Positions 53,900 through 62,090 of a DNA stretch of 64,000 nt are shown here, piece by piece. The notes beneath the pieces are model-generated. The model did not search any database and had not been told where the DNA came from. It was given only the letters and a program-made list of their open reading frames with translations. The stretch comes from ECT2AJA-044 sp965262845. Its GTDB lineage: Bacteria; Bacteroidota; Bacteroidia; Flavobacteriales; ECT2AJA-044. The position numbers were made by a program, and so were the translations under genes. Every line of letters starts with the position of its first letter. Within the stretch, counting starts at the first letter, position 1. The stretch is taken from NCBI GenBank assembly GCA_965262845.1, contig CBDHFX010000002.1, forward strand, positions 310,001 to 374,000, read 5' to 3'.

Positions 53900-54113
53900 C
53901 TACCTCGCCCGCATTTCTGCAACCACTGTTTCTGTATCGCCAGCGGCCAGCACATTCGTATAGACCAAAATGAGCTCATAGGTGCGGTAGGTACCGCGTA
54001 ATTTGGCCTCGTCCTGCCTGCGGACAGTGGGAAAGGTGCTGAGTACATAGGCCACGTCGTTCCGATCCAGACCGTAAAGGTGAAAGTAGCGTATGCACTG
54101 ATGCCGGTTATTT
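53900..54113 (-). pseudogene. frameshifted C-terminal remnant of a restriction-modification methylase
   Basis: Minus-strand translation gives RYFHLYGLDR in one frame (54092-54063), then after a 1-nt shift in the AAA run near 54060, DVAYVLSTFPTVRRQDEAKL and RGTYRTYELIL, ending at TAG 53902-53900. The YGLDRxDVAYVLxTFPxVRRxDE...YRTxxLIL pattern is the C-terminal signature I know from type IIG/Eco57I-like and related N6-adenine methylase-nucleases. A stop (54116-54114) closes the upstream side, and the rest of the gene is absent. Confidence 0.55.
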
Positions 54114-54364
54114 TATCGATGGGAGCAGCCGGCCCAGCAACAAGGCCTGCGTTTTCCGACGCTCAGGTTTTCCTGAGCCATCCTGATCCGGCGGTTTCTG
54201 GTTTCGGTTTTTTTGGCGGATTCAACCCAGCAGATCCACTCATTGCGCGCCAATGGGGTAATATCTTCCCATGTTGTTTGCGCCGCTACAGCAGAAACAA
54301 TGGCCTTACGCAGATCTGCCGGCACCCTGTGCACCACACCTGAGGAGATTGCCTTTTTCGCCAT
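54113..54364 (-). CDS. YdeI/OmpD-associated family small protein
   Basis: 83 residues, MAKKAISSGVVHRVPADLRK with TTWEDITPLARNEWICWVESAKKTETR in two parts and the C-terminal RRPCCWAGCSHR. This matches the bacteriocin-protection YdeI/OmpD-associated family (full short version). Function poorly known. Sits beside the methylase remnant in the accessory island. Confidence 0.8.
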   Translation of the reverse strand: MAKKAISSGVVHRVPADLRKAIVSAVAAQTTWEDITPLARNEWICWVESAKKTETRNRRIRMAQENLSVGKRRPCCWAGCSHR

Positions 54365-54385
54365 GCGATGCTAATTTTCAACTCA

Positions 54386-54892
54386 TTAGCCCTCACCGGA
54401 GGAAGGGTGTTCACGCTTCAGCGCCACCATTTTCACGGCTGCAATCGCGGCTTCGCTTCCTTTGTTTCCATATTTGCCTCCGGATCGGGCACGGCTCTGT
54501 TCCACATGGTCGTCTGTAAGAACGCCAAAGATCACGGGAATATCCAGCTGAATGTTCAGATCCTTGATTCCCTGTGTCACTGCGGAGCAAACATGATCAA
54601 AGTGGGCTGTTTCGCCGCGGATCACGGAACCGATACAAATAATGGCGTCCGGAGCCTTTCGCTCCGCGAGGAGCCGGGCACCAAAGATCAGCTCATAACT
54701 CCCGGGCACGTTTACCCGCTCAATGTTCTGTTTTCTTACCCCGCATTTTGTAAGTGCCTCAACGGCCCCGCCGTAAAGAGCTTCCGTGATTTCCCCGTTC
54801 CATTCGGAAACAACAATTCCGAAGCGCCAGTCAGCAGCCTCCGGAATGAAAACATGATCGCGGACCGATACAGGTTTGTTTTCGCTGGCCAT
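54386..54892 (-). CDS. ribH: 6,7-dimethyl-8-ribityllumazine synthase
   Basis: 168 residues. FGIVVSEWNGEITEALYGGA, VPGSYELIFGARLL, IGSVIRGETAHFDHV and FGVLTDDHVEQ are the lumazine synthase core, with catalytic His in HFDHV. Penultimate step of riboflavin synthesis. Its start overlaps the stop of the upstream TPR gene by 1 nt. Confidence 0.97.
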   Translation of the reverse strand: MASENKPVSVRDHVFIPEAADWRFGIVVSEWNGEITEALYGGAVEALTKCGVRKQNIERVNVPGSYELIFGARLLAERKAPDAIICIGSVIRGETAHFDHVCSAVTQGIKDLNIQLDIPVIFGVLTDDHVEQSRARSGGKYGNKGSEAAIAAVKMVALKREHPSSGEG

Positions 54893-55578
54893 TATTGTAT
54901 GGCTTCAACGCGTGCAATGTACTTGTCGATATCCCGGGCATCCTGCGAATCGGGATATTCCTCCTTCAATCGCCTGTAAAGCTTCAGGGCCTCTGCGTGG
55001 TTTCCTATGTATTCAGCCGTTTGAGCCGCCTTCATCAGGTAAATTGGGGTGGTGAAACCGTTGCTGCGGGCATTAACTGCCTTGATGTAGTAGTCCAGCG
55101 CATCTTCGGGCTGATTGATCTGCGCAAAACAGTCGCCAATGGCACCGAGGTGCACTGCGTTCAGGATTTCGTCGTTCCCGTCGAATTCCTCCAGGTAGTC
55201 AATGGCCGAAACATAATCTCCCATACGCATGTAGGCGACTCCGGCATAGTAGTTTGCCAGGTCTCCTGCCTTTGTACGGCCGTAATCGCTAGCGATATCA
55301 ATAAACCCCAGGTGTTGGGCATCTCCGTTCAGTGCCCCGGCCACGTCATTGCGTTCGAATGCGCGCTCAGCCCAGGCCATTTCAGAGGCAGCCTCCTGTT
55401 CCTTCGGGATCTGGATCAGGTACTTATAGCCCTGATACCCGCCGATCAAAACCACAACGGCAGCTACGGCAATCAGCAGCGTGTTCGGATGTTCCTCAAT
55501 ATACTGTTCCGTTTTGGTGAGCGCCTGCTCCACCACTTCCAGCTGCCCGTCTCCCTGACTTTTTCTACGTTTAGCCAT
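54892..55578 (-). CDS. tetratricopeptide-repeat membrane protein, YfgM-like
   Basis: 228 residues. One membrane helix (about 33-53, NTLLIAVAAVVVLIGGYQGYKYL) after a cytoplasmic N-terminus, then TPR units (NYYAGVAYMRMGDYVSAIDYL as a 20-residue part; GAIGDCFAQINQPEDALDYY; EALKLYRRLKEEYPDSQDA). Resembles YfgM-type periplasmic chaperone scaffolds. Upstream of ribH and divergent from recF, as often seen in Bacteroidota. Confidence 0.82.
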   Translation of the reverse strand: MAKRRKSQGDGQLEVVEQALTKTEQYIEEHPNTLLIAVAAVVVLIGGYQGYKYLIQIPKEQEAASEMAWAERAFERNDVAGALNGDAQHLGFIDIASDYGRTKAGDLANYYAGVAYMRMGDYVSAIDYLEEFDGNDEILNAVHLGAIGDCFAQINQPEDALDYYIKAVNARSNGFTTPIYLMKAAQTAEYIGNHAEALKLYRRLKEEYPDSQDARDIDKYIARVEAIQ

Positions 55579-55587
55579 GGATCTTTC

Positions 55588-55595
55588 TAAATTTG
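55588..55595 (+). promoter_or_regulatory. -7 element for recF
   Basis: TAAATTTG fits TAnnTTTG, 72 nt before the recF ATG. The leader carries hairpin copy 55634-55646. Confidence 0.45.
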
Positions 55596-55633
55596 GGGCA
55601 CAAAACTAATGCTTTTTCGACAAATTGCCGACT

Positions 55634-55646
55634 GGGCCTACGGCCC
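55634..55646 (+). repeat. dispersed GATGG hairpin in recF leader
   Basis: GGGCC-TAC-GGCCC then GATGG, 21 nt before the recF ATG. Confidence 0.7.
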
Positions 55647-55667
55647 GATGGACCCTTTATCCGGCCT

Positions 55668-56765
55668 ATGTACCTAAAGGAACTCGCACTCATTCAATTC
55701 AGGAACTACCCCGAGCTCAAACTGGGCTTTGACGCGCAGATCAACTGCCTTGTGGGCCCCAACGGTTCGGGAAAGACCAATTTGCTCGACGCGATCTACT
55801 ACCTGAGCTTTTGCAAGAGTTATGGTAACCCGGTTGATTCCCAAAATGTGCAGCACGGCAACGACTTTTTTGTGCTGGAGGGCTGGTACAACCGAAAGGA
55901 GCGTCCTGAACACCTTTACCTGGGCGTCAAAAAAGGACAGGGAAAATTGGTCCGGCGCAACAAAAAGGAATACGAACGCATTTCCGGGCATATCGGACAA
56001 TTTCCACTTGTTATGATCGGTCCGGCCGACCGCAACCTGATCCTTGAGGGATCCGAGGTTCGCCGCAAGTTCATTGACGGGGCCATTTCCCAGAGTAACC
56101 ATCGCTACCTTGACGACCTGCTGCAATACAACCGAATTCTGCAGCAGCGCAACAGTTTGCTCAGGAGTTTTGCGGCCAACCAGACCTTTGATGCGGCCCT
56201 GCTCGGCATTTACGACGAGCAGTTAGATCCGCTCGCAGAGCGCATCCATGCGGATCGACAGGAATTCCTCGATCGTTTCATCCCTGTTTTTCAAAAGTAC
56301 TACACGGATATCAGCAGTGGGGCAGAGGAGGTAAGTATTGAATACAAGACCAGGCTTGGAGAACGATCGCTCCAGCTTGTGCTGTCCGAATGCCGCAACC
56401 GCGACCGGGCCCTGCAGTACACTTCGCAGGGAACGCACAGAGATGATCTCGAATTCACCCTGTACGGCTATCCGATCAGGAAAACGGGATCGCAGGGGCA
56501 GCAGAAAACATTCCTTATTGCCCTTAAGCTCGCACAGTTCTCCTTCCTCAAGGAGCTGACCAGCATAACGCCGATCCTGTTGCTTGATGATATTTTTGAT
56601 AAACTTGACGATCAGCGCGTTGGAGCCCTCATCCGCATGGTTGAGGAGCATCGTTTTGGCCAGATCTTTTTGTCCGACACCCACCTTGAACGCACTGAAA
56701 ACATCGTGAGGCAATTCAACGAATCGTACCAAATGTTTCAGGTGAGCAAAAACAGCGTCAAATGA
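55668..56765 (+). CDS. recF: DNA replication and repair protein RecF
   Basis: 365 residues from ATG 55668 (MYLKELALIQFRNYPEL); an upstream in-frame extension lies in the leader. Walker A VGPNGSGKTNLLDAIYYLS, signature-like region SQGQQKT and Walker B PILLLDDIFDKLD, an SMC-like ABC ATPase loading RecA at gaps. Overlaps the DUF721 gene by 4 nt. Confidence 0.96.
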   Translation: MYLKELALIQFRNYPELKLGFDAQINCLVGPNGSGKTNLLDAIYYLSFCKSYGNPVDSQNVQHGNDFFVLEGWYNRKERPEHLYLGVKKGQGKLVRRNKKEYERISGHIGQFPLVMIGPADRNLILEGSEVRRKFIDGAISQSNHRYLDDLLQYNRILQQRNSLLRSFAANQTFDAALLGIYDEQLDPLAERIHADRQEFLDRFIPVFQKYYTDISSGAEEVSIEYKTRLGERSLQLVLSECRNRDRALQYTSQGTHRDDLEFTLYGYPIRKTGSQGQQKTFLIALKLAQFSFLKELTSITPILLLDDIFDKLDDQRVGALIRMVEEHRFGQIFLSDTHLERTENIVRQFNESYQMFQVSKNSVK

Positions 56766-57049
56766 GAAATCAGGAAAGATCAATTGCTGAGCTCATCAGG
56801 CTTATGACCAGGGAATACGGCATGGAGCTCAAACTACTTCAGGCCCAGGCGATTGATTTCTGGTACCAGGAGGTACCGCCGGTTTTCAAAAAACACATCT
56901 CTGAGGTTTTCATGCTTGATCACAAGCTCGTCGTGCGGGTTGATGATGATGTGATACGCCACGAACTCCACTACCACCGAAACACCCTGAAAGAGCGCAT
57001 CAACCTGCGCTTAAGCAAGCCCCTTGTCACGGAAATCGTGCTCAAATAA
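56762..57049 (+). CDS. DUF721 (DciA-like) protein
   Basis: 95 residues. SIAELIRLMTREYGMELKL followed by VDDDVIRHELHYHRNTLKERIN, the KH-like DUF721 fold. DciA proteins load the replicative helicase in bacteria lacking DnaC/DnaI. The gene after recF is its usual place. Confidence 0.88.
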   Translation: MRNQERSIAELIRLMTREYGMELKLLQAQAIDFWYQEVPPVFKKHISEVFMLDHKLVVRVDDDVIRHELHYHRNTLKERINLRLSKPLVTEIVLK

Positions 57050-57310
57050 AAAGCGGGAGGCATGCCCCTTGATTTGTATCCTTCCAGGTTCGTGGCCACC
57101 ACACCGTATCGGTAGCCGTCGGGGGTATGGAATAGTGGTGTAACGGCCTTGCGGCCGGATGGGTTTTCCTGCCCGTACAGGGTACTTGGCCCGGTGCTGT
57201 CCCAAAAAGTGTATAAAGTGATGCACATAGCCATTGGCTTATCGCAGCAGGGTAAGGGTGCCTTTTTGTTCCATGAGCCGGCCATTTAACCCAGTTGCCC
57301 TCACCACCAG
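57050..57310 (-). pseudogene. decayed copy of a type B/type A T9SS gene junction
   Basis: Minus strand from about 57310: a remnant of a type B sorting-domain tail (VVRA..., then LMEQKGTLTLLR and stop), followed by the head of a type A gene (DSTGPSTLYGQENPSGRKAV... HTPDGYRYGVVATNLEGYK) that runs out near 57055. The same sequence joins the intact genes at 61920-62130. It includes hairpin copy 57144. No intact gene. Confidence 0.75.
57144..57157 (+). repeat. dispersed GATGG hairpin in decayed junction
   Basis: CGGCC-TTGC-GGCCG then GATGG; same flanks as 61993. Confidence 0.75.
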
Positions 57311-57317
57311 GTGAGCC

Positions 57318-58961
57318 TTACTGAACGATAACGGGCCTGCTGATCTGAAGGCCAGATCCGGAAAGCAGGATCACATAGGCTCCGGCCGGAAGTTCGCGGA
57401 CATCAACCCGAAACGATGATCCATCGGCCATGCCGGAAGCCACCTGCTGACCGATCAGGGAATACAGGGCCCATTGGACACCAGCCGCCGGTTCGGACAA
57501 GCCGACATGGAAGAAATCCGGGGCCGGATTCGGGAAGATGCCGACCTCAACCGGAACCTCGGAAAGAGCTACGGGGTAATCGCAGGTAAGATCCTGCTGC
57601 CCAAACCAAGCGGCTACGCTGTCAGACGCTATTCCTATACCTTCCACACTGGCCCACCTTCCGCCCGAAAGGGTGCGGGAATACACATAGGCCAGATCGA
57701 ATTCCAGCACCGTTCCGGGAGTGAGATCAATGGGGCCAAAACTGCCGATACCCCGCCGATCAGAAGGGGTATTCCCAGCCGTTATCTCCGTCCAGTTATC
57801 TCCGGGAAAAGAGGGGTCGGTATCGCCCGGAAAAAGAAAGGTGGTAGGTGTTCCGGGACCTCCGATAGGTGCGTGCCCGTTCGTTCCGTTCCGAACCATT
57901 GAAGTACCATCCTTCCAATATCCCGTCATGTATTGGTAGTGATGATGTGCTGTTTCGGGGTTGCCCCTCACCGAAAAATCATTTTCATAATACAGGAACC
58001 CATGGAGGCCCAGCTGCTCGCCCTGCTCGTCAACCAGGCCATCATGGTCATTATCCACCAAATCATTCAATGGTGCGGGAGGAGCCGCCAATACGCGTAC
58101 CCCCTGAGCAGGTGGGTTCAGTCCATAACCGCTTGTACCGTCATCATCCTCATCCCCATTGTACCCGTAGAACAGGTTTCGGGGTACATCGCAGCCAACA
58201 TAATCATCCGCATAATTGCCGACATCAAAATCAACAAAATGAGCTACATAAACATCGTACAGGGTATCGGCACCCCTGTATATGAATTTGGTATGGTTCA
58301 GGACCACGGAATCCAGCTGTGGGTAACCCGGAAAGTCATGATATTCGTAGATCATCGTATGTACTTCAACACCAACAGCTGGTCCAAGAGGATTGGGAAC
58401 GGCCATATCGTCCGTGTATATGGCGTACAAGGCCATATCGCCGCGAATGCAGGGATATTCGCCCTGAAGCGGCTCATATAACCCATTCCCGTTTAGATCC
58501 TCAAAAGGTGCCAGAACAGCCGCTTCCCCAATGGACACATCCCCATTCCCGGGCCAGGTAAGAAGGTCTGCTGGCGTGTTATAGGACGGGTCTGTATAAT
58601 TGGCCTGGTGATCCTGAATTTCTGACCGGGTCACGCGCCACACCTTGTTCGAAGACACGGTGGTTGAGTCGAAGTCATTGGAAGGCCCGGCACGAAAGTG
58701 GTCACCCCCCTGACGATAGGTATCTGCCGAGAGCCTGAGGTTTCCCTGGGCATCATAGCCACCGATCCACCATTCGCCAGCAAATATGGTTAACAATCCC
58801 GTGTTTTTCGGTACTCGGAAACCATAAAACTGAGGAGGTTCCCAAAAATGCGATCCGCTGGCACTCAGACCAACGGATACCACATTGGTATCAACGGTGT
58901 TAAATGTTTGTCCCATAGCCGTTAAGGACAGGAGCATGGGCAGGTAGATGATCTTTTTCAT
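57318..58961 (-). CDS. T9SS type A sorting-domain protein
   Basis: 547 residues from ATG 58961 (MKKIIYLPMLLSLTAMGQ signal peptide). A long middle region has no domain I can name; it contains calcium-loop-like DLNGNGLYEPLQGEYP, GYNGDEDDDGTSGYG and DNDHDGLVDEQG stretches. The C-terminus is a type A sorting domain (VGIFPNPAPDFFHVGLSE... GAYVILLSGSGLQISRPVIV). Secreted surface protein, function unknown. Confidence 0.82.
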   Translation of the reverse strand: MKKIIYLPMLLSLTAMGQTFNTVDTNVVSVGLSASGSHFWEPPQFYGFRVPKNTGLLTIFAGEWWIGGYDAQGNLRLSADTYRQGGDHFRAGPSNDFDSTTVSSNKVWRVTRSEIQDHQANYTDPSYNTPADLLTWPGNGDVSIGEAAVLAPFEDLNGNGLYEPLQGEYPCIRGDMALYAIYTDDMAVPNPLGPAVGVEVHTMIYEYHDFPGYPQLDSVVLNHTKFIYRGADTLYDVYVAHFVDFDVGNYADDYVGCDVPRNLFYGYNGDEDDDGTSGYGLNPPAQGVRVLAAPPAPLNDLVDNDHDGLVDEQGEQLGLHGFLYYENDFSVRGNPETAHHHYQYMTGYWKDGTSMVRNGTNGHAPIGGPGTPTTFLFPGDTDPSFPGDNWTEITAGNTPSDRRGIGSFGPIDLTPGTVLEFDLAYVYSRTLSGGRWASVEGIGIASDSVAAWFGQQDLTCDYPVALSEVPVEVGIFPNPAPDFFHVGLSEPAAGVQWALYSLIGQQVASGMADGSSFRVDVRELPAGAYVILLSGSGLQISRPVIVQ

Positions 58962-59056
58962 GGTATTGATCTTTGAGTTAAAAAAAGTCTTTTGCATAGT
59001 TATCTGCAGCAATACGAACAGGGAGCCAATAGTTGAAACCCTTTTTTTCGCTAAAA

Positions 59057-59200
59057 TTACAACTCCGAGCCCGGAAAATCGGAAGATCTATGATCGCGCC
59101 GCAACAGATCTTTACGCACTTCCTTTTTGTTGATGGCTTCGCTTTTGTTGCGCAGTTGGAGATAGCGCTGCTCGGCCCAAATTTTTTTGGAAGAAGCCAT
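59057..59200 (-). CDS. possible 47-residue charged protein
   Basis: ATG 59200 to TAA 59059-59057. Begins MASSKKIWAEQRYLQL, with KSEAINKKEVRKDLLRRDH following. It reads more like natural protein than the overlapping 114-codon frame 58978-59322, which starts with the type A head fragment (MNQW, then PSGREAV). Could be a gene remnant left by the 59.3 kb rearrangement; unrecognised. Confidence 0.3.
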   Translation of the reverse strand: MASSKKIWAEQRYLQLRNKSEAINKKEVRKDLLRRDHRSSDFPGSEL

Positions 59201-59279
59201 AGATCTTTAGCCCGGCAATAGGTGAAGGCCTGCTCCTCCGAAGTGCTTTCATCATGTCGTTCGGGCTCCTTTGGTGCAA

Positions 59280-59293
59280 CGGCCTCGCGGCCG
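59280..59293 (+). repeat. dispersed GATGG hairpin at B1 downstream breakpoint
   Basis: CGGCC-TCGC-GGCCG then GATGG; flanks differ from the other three copies in the T9SS array. Confidence 0.75.
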
Positions 59294-59318
59294 GATGGTA
59301 TGAGTAGGTTCCACTGGT

Positions 59319-60566
59319 TCATCGCAGCAGGGTAAGGGTGCCTTTTTGTTCCATTGCCTGGCCGTCGGGTGCCAAGGCCCTCACCACCACATAGTAGGTG
59401 CCTGACGGGGCGGCTCCGCCGTCCCAGCCGCCAAATGAACTCAGGGCTCCGCTGTAGGTATAGACCGATCGGCCCCAGCGGGAGTAAATGGAGAGCTCCA
59501 CCTCACCTATGTCCTCACCGATAGGCCTCCATAGCTCATTGTGGCCATCACCGTTCGGGGTGAATACGTTAGGGAGCTCCAGTTCCGGGCAGTAGTCCAG
59601 GATCACCCGTACCGTATCCCAGGTCAGATCGTATTTAAAGTCCCACTGAGCCAGATAGTATTCCGCATCCCCCTCCACCGTTACCGTCAGGCTGGTGGTC
59701 TCTGACAGGGTATCGCCCTTGTCATCCATCCAGAAGTAATAGTATTCACTATTTCGGTAGGGGGTGGAAAAGGTCAGTGTATCCCCCACACAGCCACTTT
59801 GGTCCACTCCTCCGGCCGCTTGGTAGATGGGCGTATCGCATAGGTACAGCGATACATCGTCAATGTAATAGTAACAATGTCCAATACGATTATCGAACCG
59901 AAACATATCAAGGCTATCAAGAGGCTTAAAGTTCTTTATGCTCAGCCATTCCTCCCCACCATTGGCAATAAAGGAGCCCCTCACCGGCATCCAGTTATCC
60001 CGATCCTTCCAGTAATCCGGGTTGGTGATCACCAGAGACGTTGCAGCAGCAAGCTCATCAAACGATAACGGCATAAACCAATCTTCCGTTAACCACAGAA
60101 ATAACTGGCTGGCAGCCATATTGGCATAAACTACCCTACCCATCAGGTCGTTGCCATCAATCAGGTTGATATAGGCCTGAAAACAGTATTCCCTCCCGGC
60201 GATCAGCGTATCCCTTAAGTGATTCTGGATCCCCTCGTTAGGAATGGTACTATGATAAACAAACCCGCCGTAGTTCTTTTGGGCCCGTGCCGGTTGTATG
60301 CCACAGTAATTAACCGGTATCTGAAAGTGCAGATGATTTCCGCAATCGTTGGTGTAGAGGTCTGTACTGCCGTAATCGGGTGGATCTCCCCACGGGGTAG
60401 CGGGTATATAGATACAGCTTGACCAATCTCTGGCGTAATGGATCTTCTGTAGTGAAGCGAAAAAAGGGCAGGTATCCAGTTCAGCAAAGGAGCCATTGGA
60501 CACCAGGTTTTGCCCCGGTGCCCAATAGCCTGCTACTACGAACAGTATGACTGCCCCTTTCCTCAT
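59319..60566 (-). CDS. T9SS type B (gliding-motility C-terminal domain) protein, pair copy B1
   Basis: 415 residues. Signal peptide (VVAGYWAPGQ), N-terminal galactose-binding-like domain (LVSNGSFAELDTCP... YYYIDDVSLYLCDTPI), an Ig-like region (about 250-325), and a CHU_C/type B sorting domain (LPNVFTPNGDGHNELWRPIG... RWGRSVYTYSG... GTYYVVVRALAPDG). Type B proteins are often released or fibre-forming T9SS cargo such as SprB. Its start overlaps the stop of the upstream type A gene (ATGA). Confidence 0.88.
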   Translation of the reverse strand: MRKGAVILFVVAGYWAPGQNLVSNGSFAELDTCPFFASLQKIHYARDWSSCIYIPATPWGDPPDYGSTDLYTNDCGNHLHFQIPVNYCGIQPARAQKNYGGFVYHSTIPNEGIQNHLRDTLIAGREYCFQAYINLIDGNDLMGRVVYANMAASQLFLWLTEDWFMPLSFDELAAATSLVITNPDYWKDRDNWMPVRGSFIANGGEEWLSIKNFKPLDSLDMFRFDNRIGHCYYYIDDVSLYLCDTPIYQAAGGVDQSGCVGDTLTFSTPYRNSEYYYFWMDDKGDTLSETTSLTVTVEGDAEYYLAQWDFKYDLTWDTVRVILDYCPELELPNVFTPNGDGHNELWRPIGEDIGEVELSIYSRWGRSVYTYSGALSSFGGWDGGAAPSGTYYVVVRALAPDGQAMEQKGTLTLLR

Positions 60567-62086
60567 TCCTTAACCAGGCGTTCCACCTGCACCTTATCCG
60601 GCCCGGTGATCGTGATCAGGTATACACCCGATGACCAACCTTCACCCGGAATACGCAAAAGAGCCTTGCCAGCCCTCAGGGCAGATGCCCAAACCACCCG
60701 GCCCTGCACGTCCGAAACAACTACCTGAAGATCTACCTCCAGCACCTCTTTCGGAACAAACCAGGCCTCCTGGCCCACCGGGTTGGGATAGACCCTTCCC
60801 CAGTCATCATCCGATGCCTCCGGTGCCGGTGTCTCAGCCCGATAGGGCACGGCCAGCTCCGGGGTCAAAAGCCCCAGCATCACCCGGGCATAAAAGGTTC
60901 CCTCTCCATGCACATAGGGGGTTTGCATGGCCAAAGACATCATAGCCGACTCGGTCTGAGGGCTAAACCGCTGCTGGCCATAGACATACTCATCCAAATA
61001 GGCCGAAAAGGCATCCCGCTTAGCTGTTTCGATCAGGTTTTCTGATACGATCCCTGAGATCAGCGTCCGTGCCTGAACGAACTCCCCTTCCTCAATGAGC
61101 TGCTGATCCTCCAGGAACGTACCCAAATTGCGGCTATCCAATGACTGATAGTAGTTTTCCATGGCCATTTCTTCAGTGGTTGCCTCATCGCGCCACTCAT
61201 CCTCATAGTGCAGCTCGCGGTAGGCATATTCCTCAGCCCGGTACACACTTTCACTAACAAGCCTTTTGTACGCAATAAGGCTGTCCTTGATATTCTTAAG
61301 CTCATTTCCCGGAACCTGAGTAATGGAAGTGCAGGAGGGGTTGGCCGGTGTGTTGGGGTGTGCTACAAAGGCGTCCAGCAGGGCAGGCGGTATAAAACCA
61401 AGGTCTATATGCGGATTATTGGGTTGCAGATTGCCTCCCCCCACTCCGCTAAAGAACCAGTCCACATCATTGTCGGGGTTGTTTACATCTCCGGCCATTC
61501 GGTAAGGTCCCGCTGGATGGTTCAGCCAGCGGTTTCCGGCGTCCACTCCCGAGCAATTGGCCAGGCGGTACTGATCGCTGACATAGGTGGCCACATTGCT
61601 TCCATGCACAAAATAAAACCCGTGGTTGCAGGCGTCGAAGTCGTTACAGGTATATTTGGTATCGTGCAGGTTGCCCGCACAGCGTATGGCCTGTGCCATA
61701 TGCTGCATGGTGTTTTGCGTAATGATGCACTTTTGGCTCTCCGAGGTGGTAATGCCCCACCATTGCGGGGGGCTGCCTGTTGAAGGGGCCAGCGGCCGCG
61801 AAATATCATTCCCCCTTACACGGGCACCCACGCAACCCTCCAGATAGATCCCGCTAAACAGCCCGGTATGCGAAGGATCGTTATAGCTGATGATATTGTC
61901 CATGATCTCGGGAAACTGGCCCTTATACCCTTCCAGGTTCGTGGCCACCACACCGTGTCGGTAGCCGTCAGGGGTATGGAATAGTGGTGTAACGGCCTTG
62001 CGGCCGGATGGGTTTTCCTGCCTGTGCAGGGTGCTTGGCCCGGTGCTGTCCCCAAAAGTGTATAAAGTGCACATAGCCACTTCCAT
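60563..62086 (-). CDS. T9SS type A protein with parallel beta-helix-like region, pair copy A1; 5' end frameshifted
   Basis: 507 residues from ATG 62086. Beta-helix-like repeats in the first about 220 residues (NIISYNDPSHTGLFSGIYLEG; GNDISRP; ITQNTMQHMAQAI), a helical middle, and a type A sorting domain (GRVYPNPVGQEAWF... GVYLITITGPDKVQVERL). The reading frame lacks a signal peptide, but another frame from ATG 62094 encodes one (MNQWKWLCALYTLLGTAPGQ), overlapping the stop of the gene before by ATGA. A frameshift or deletion has therefore separated signal peptide and body. Confidence 0.7.
   Translation of the reverse strand: MEVAMCTLYTFGDSTGPSTLHRQENPSGRKAVTPLFHTPDGYRHGVVATNLEGYKGQFPEIMDNIISYNDPSHTGLFSGIYLEGCVGARVRGNDISRPLAPSTGSPPQWWGITTSESQKCIITQNTMQHMAQAIRCAGNLHDTKYTCNDFDACNHGFYFVHGSNVATYVSDQYRLANCSGVDAGNRWLNHPAGPYRMAGDVNNPDNDVDWFFSGVGGGNLQPNNPHIDLGFIPPALLDAFVAHPNTPANPSCTSITQVPGNELKNIKDSLIAYKRLVSESVYRAEEYAYRELHYEDEWRDEATTEEMAMENYYQSLDSRNLGTFLEDQQLIEEGEFVQARTLISGIVSENLIETAKRDAFSAYLDEYVYGQQRFSPQTESAMMSLAMQTPYVHGEGTFYARVMLGLLTPELAVPYRAETPAPEASDDDWGRVYPNPVGQEAWFVPKEVLEVDLQVVVSDVQGRVVWASALRAGKALLRIPGEGWSSGVYLITITGPDKVQVERLVKE
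61993..62006 (+). repeat. dispersed GATGG hairpin near A1 start
   Basis: CGGCC-TTGC-GGCCG then GATGG; A1 reads SGRKAV. Confidence 0.75.
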
Positions 62087-62090
62087 TGGT

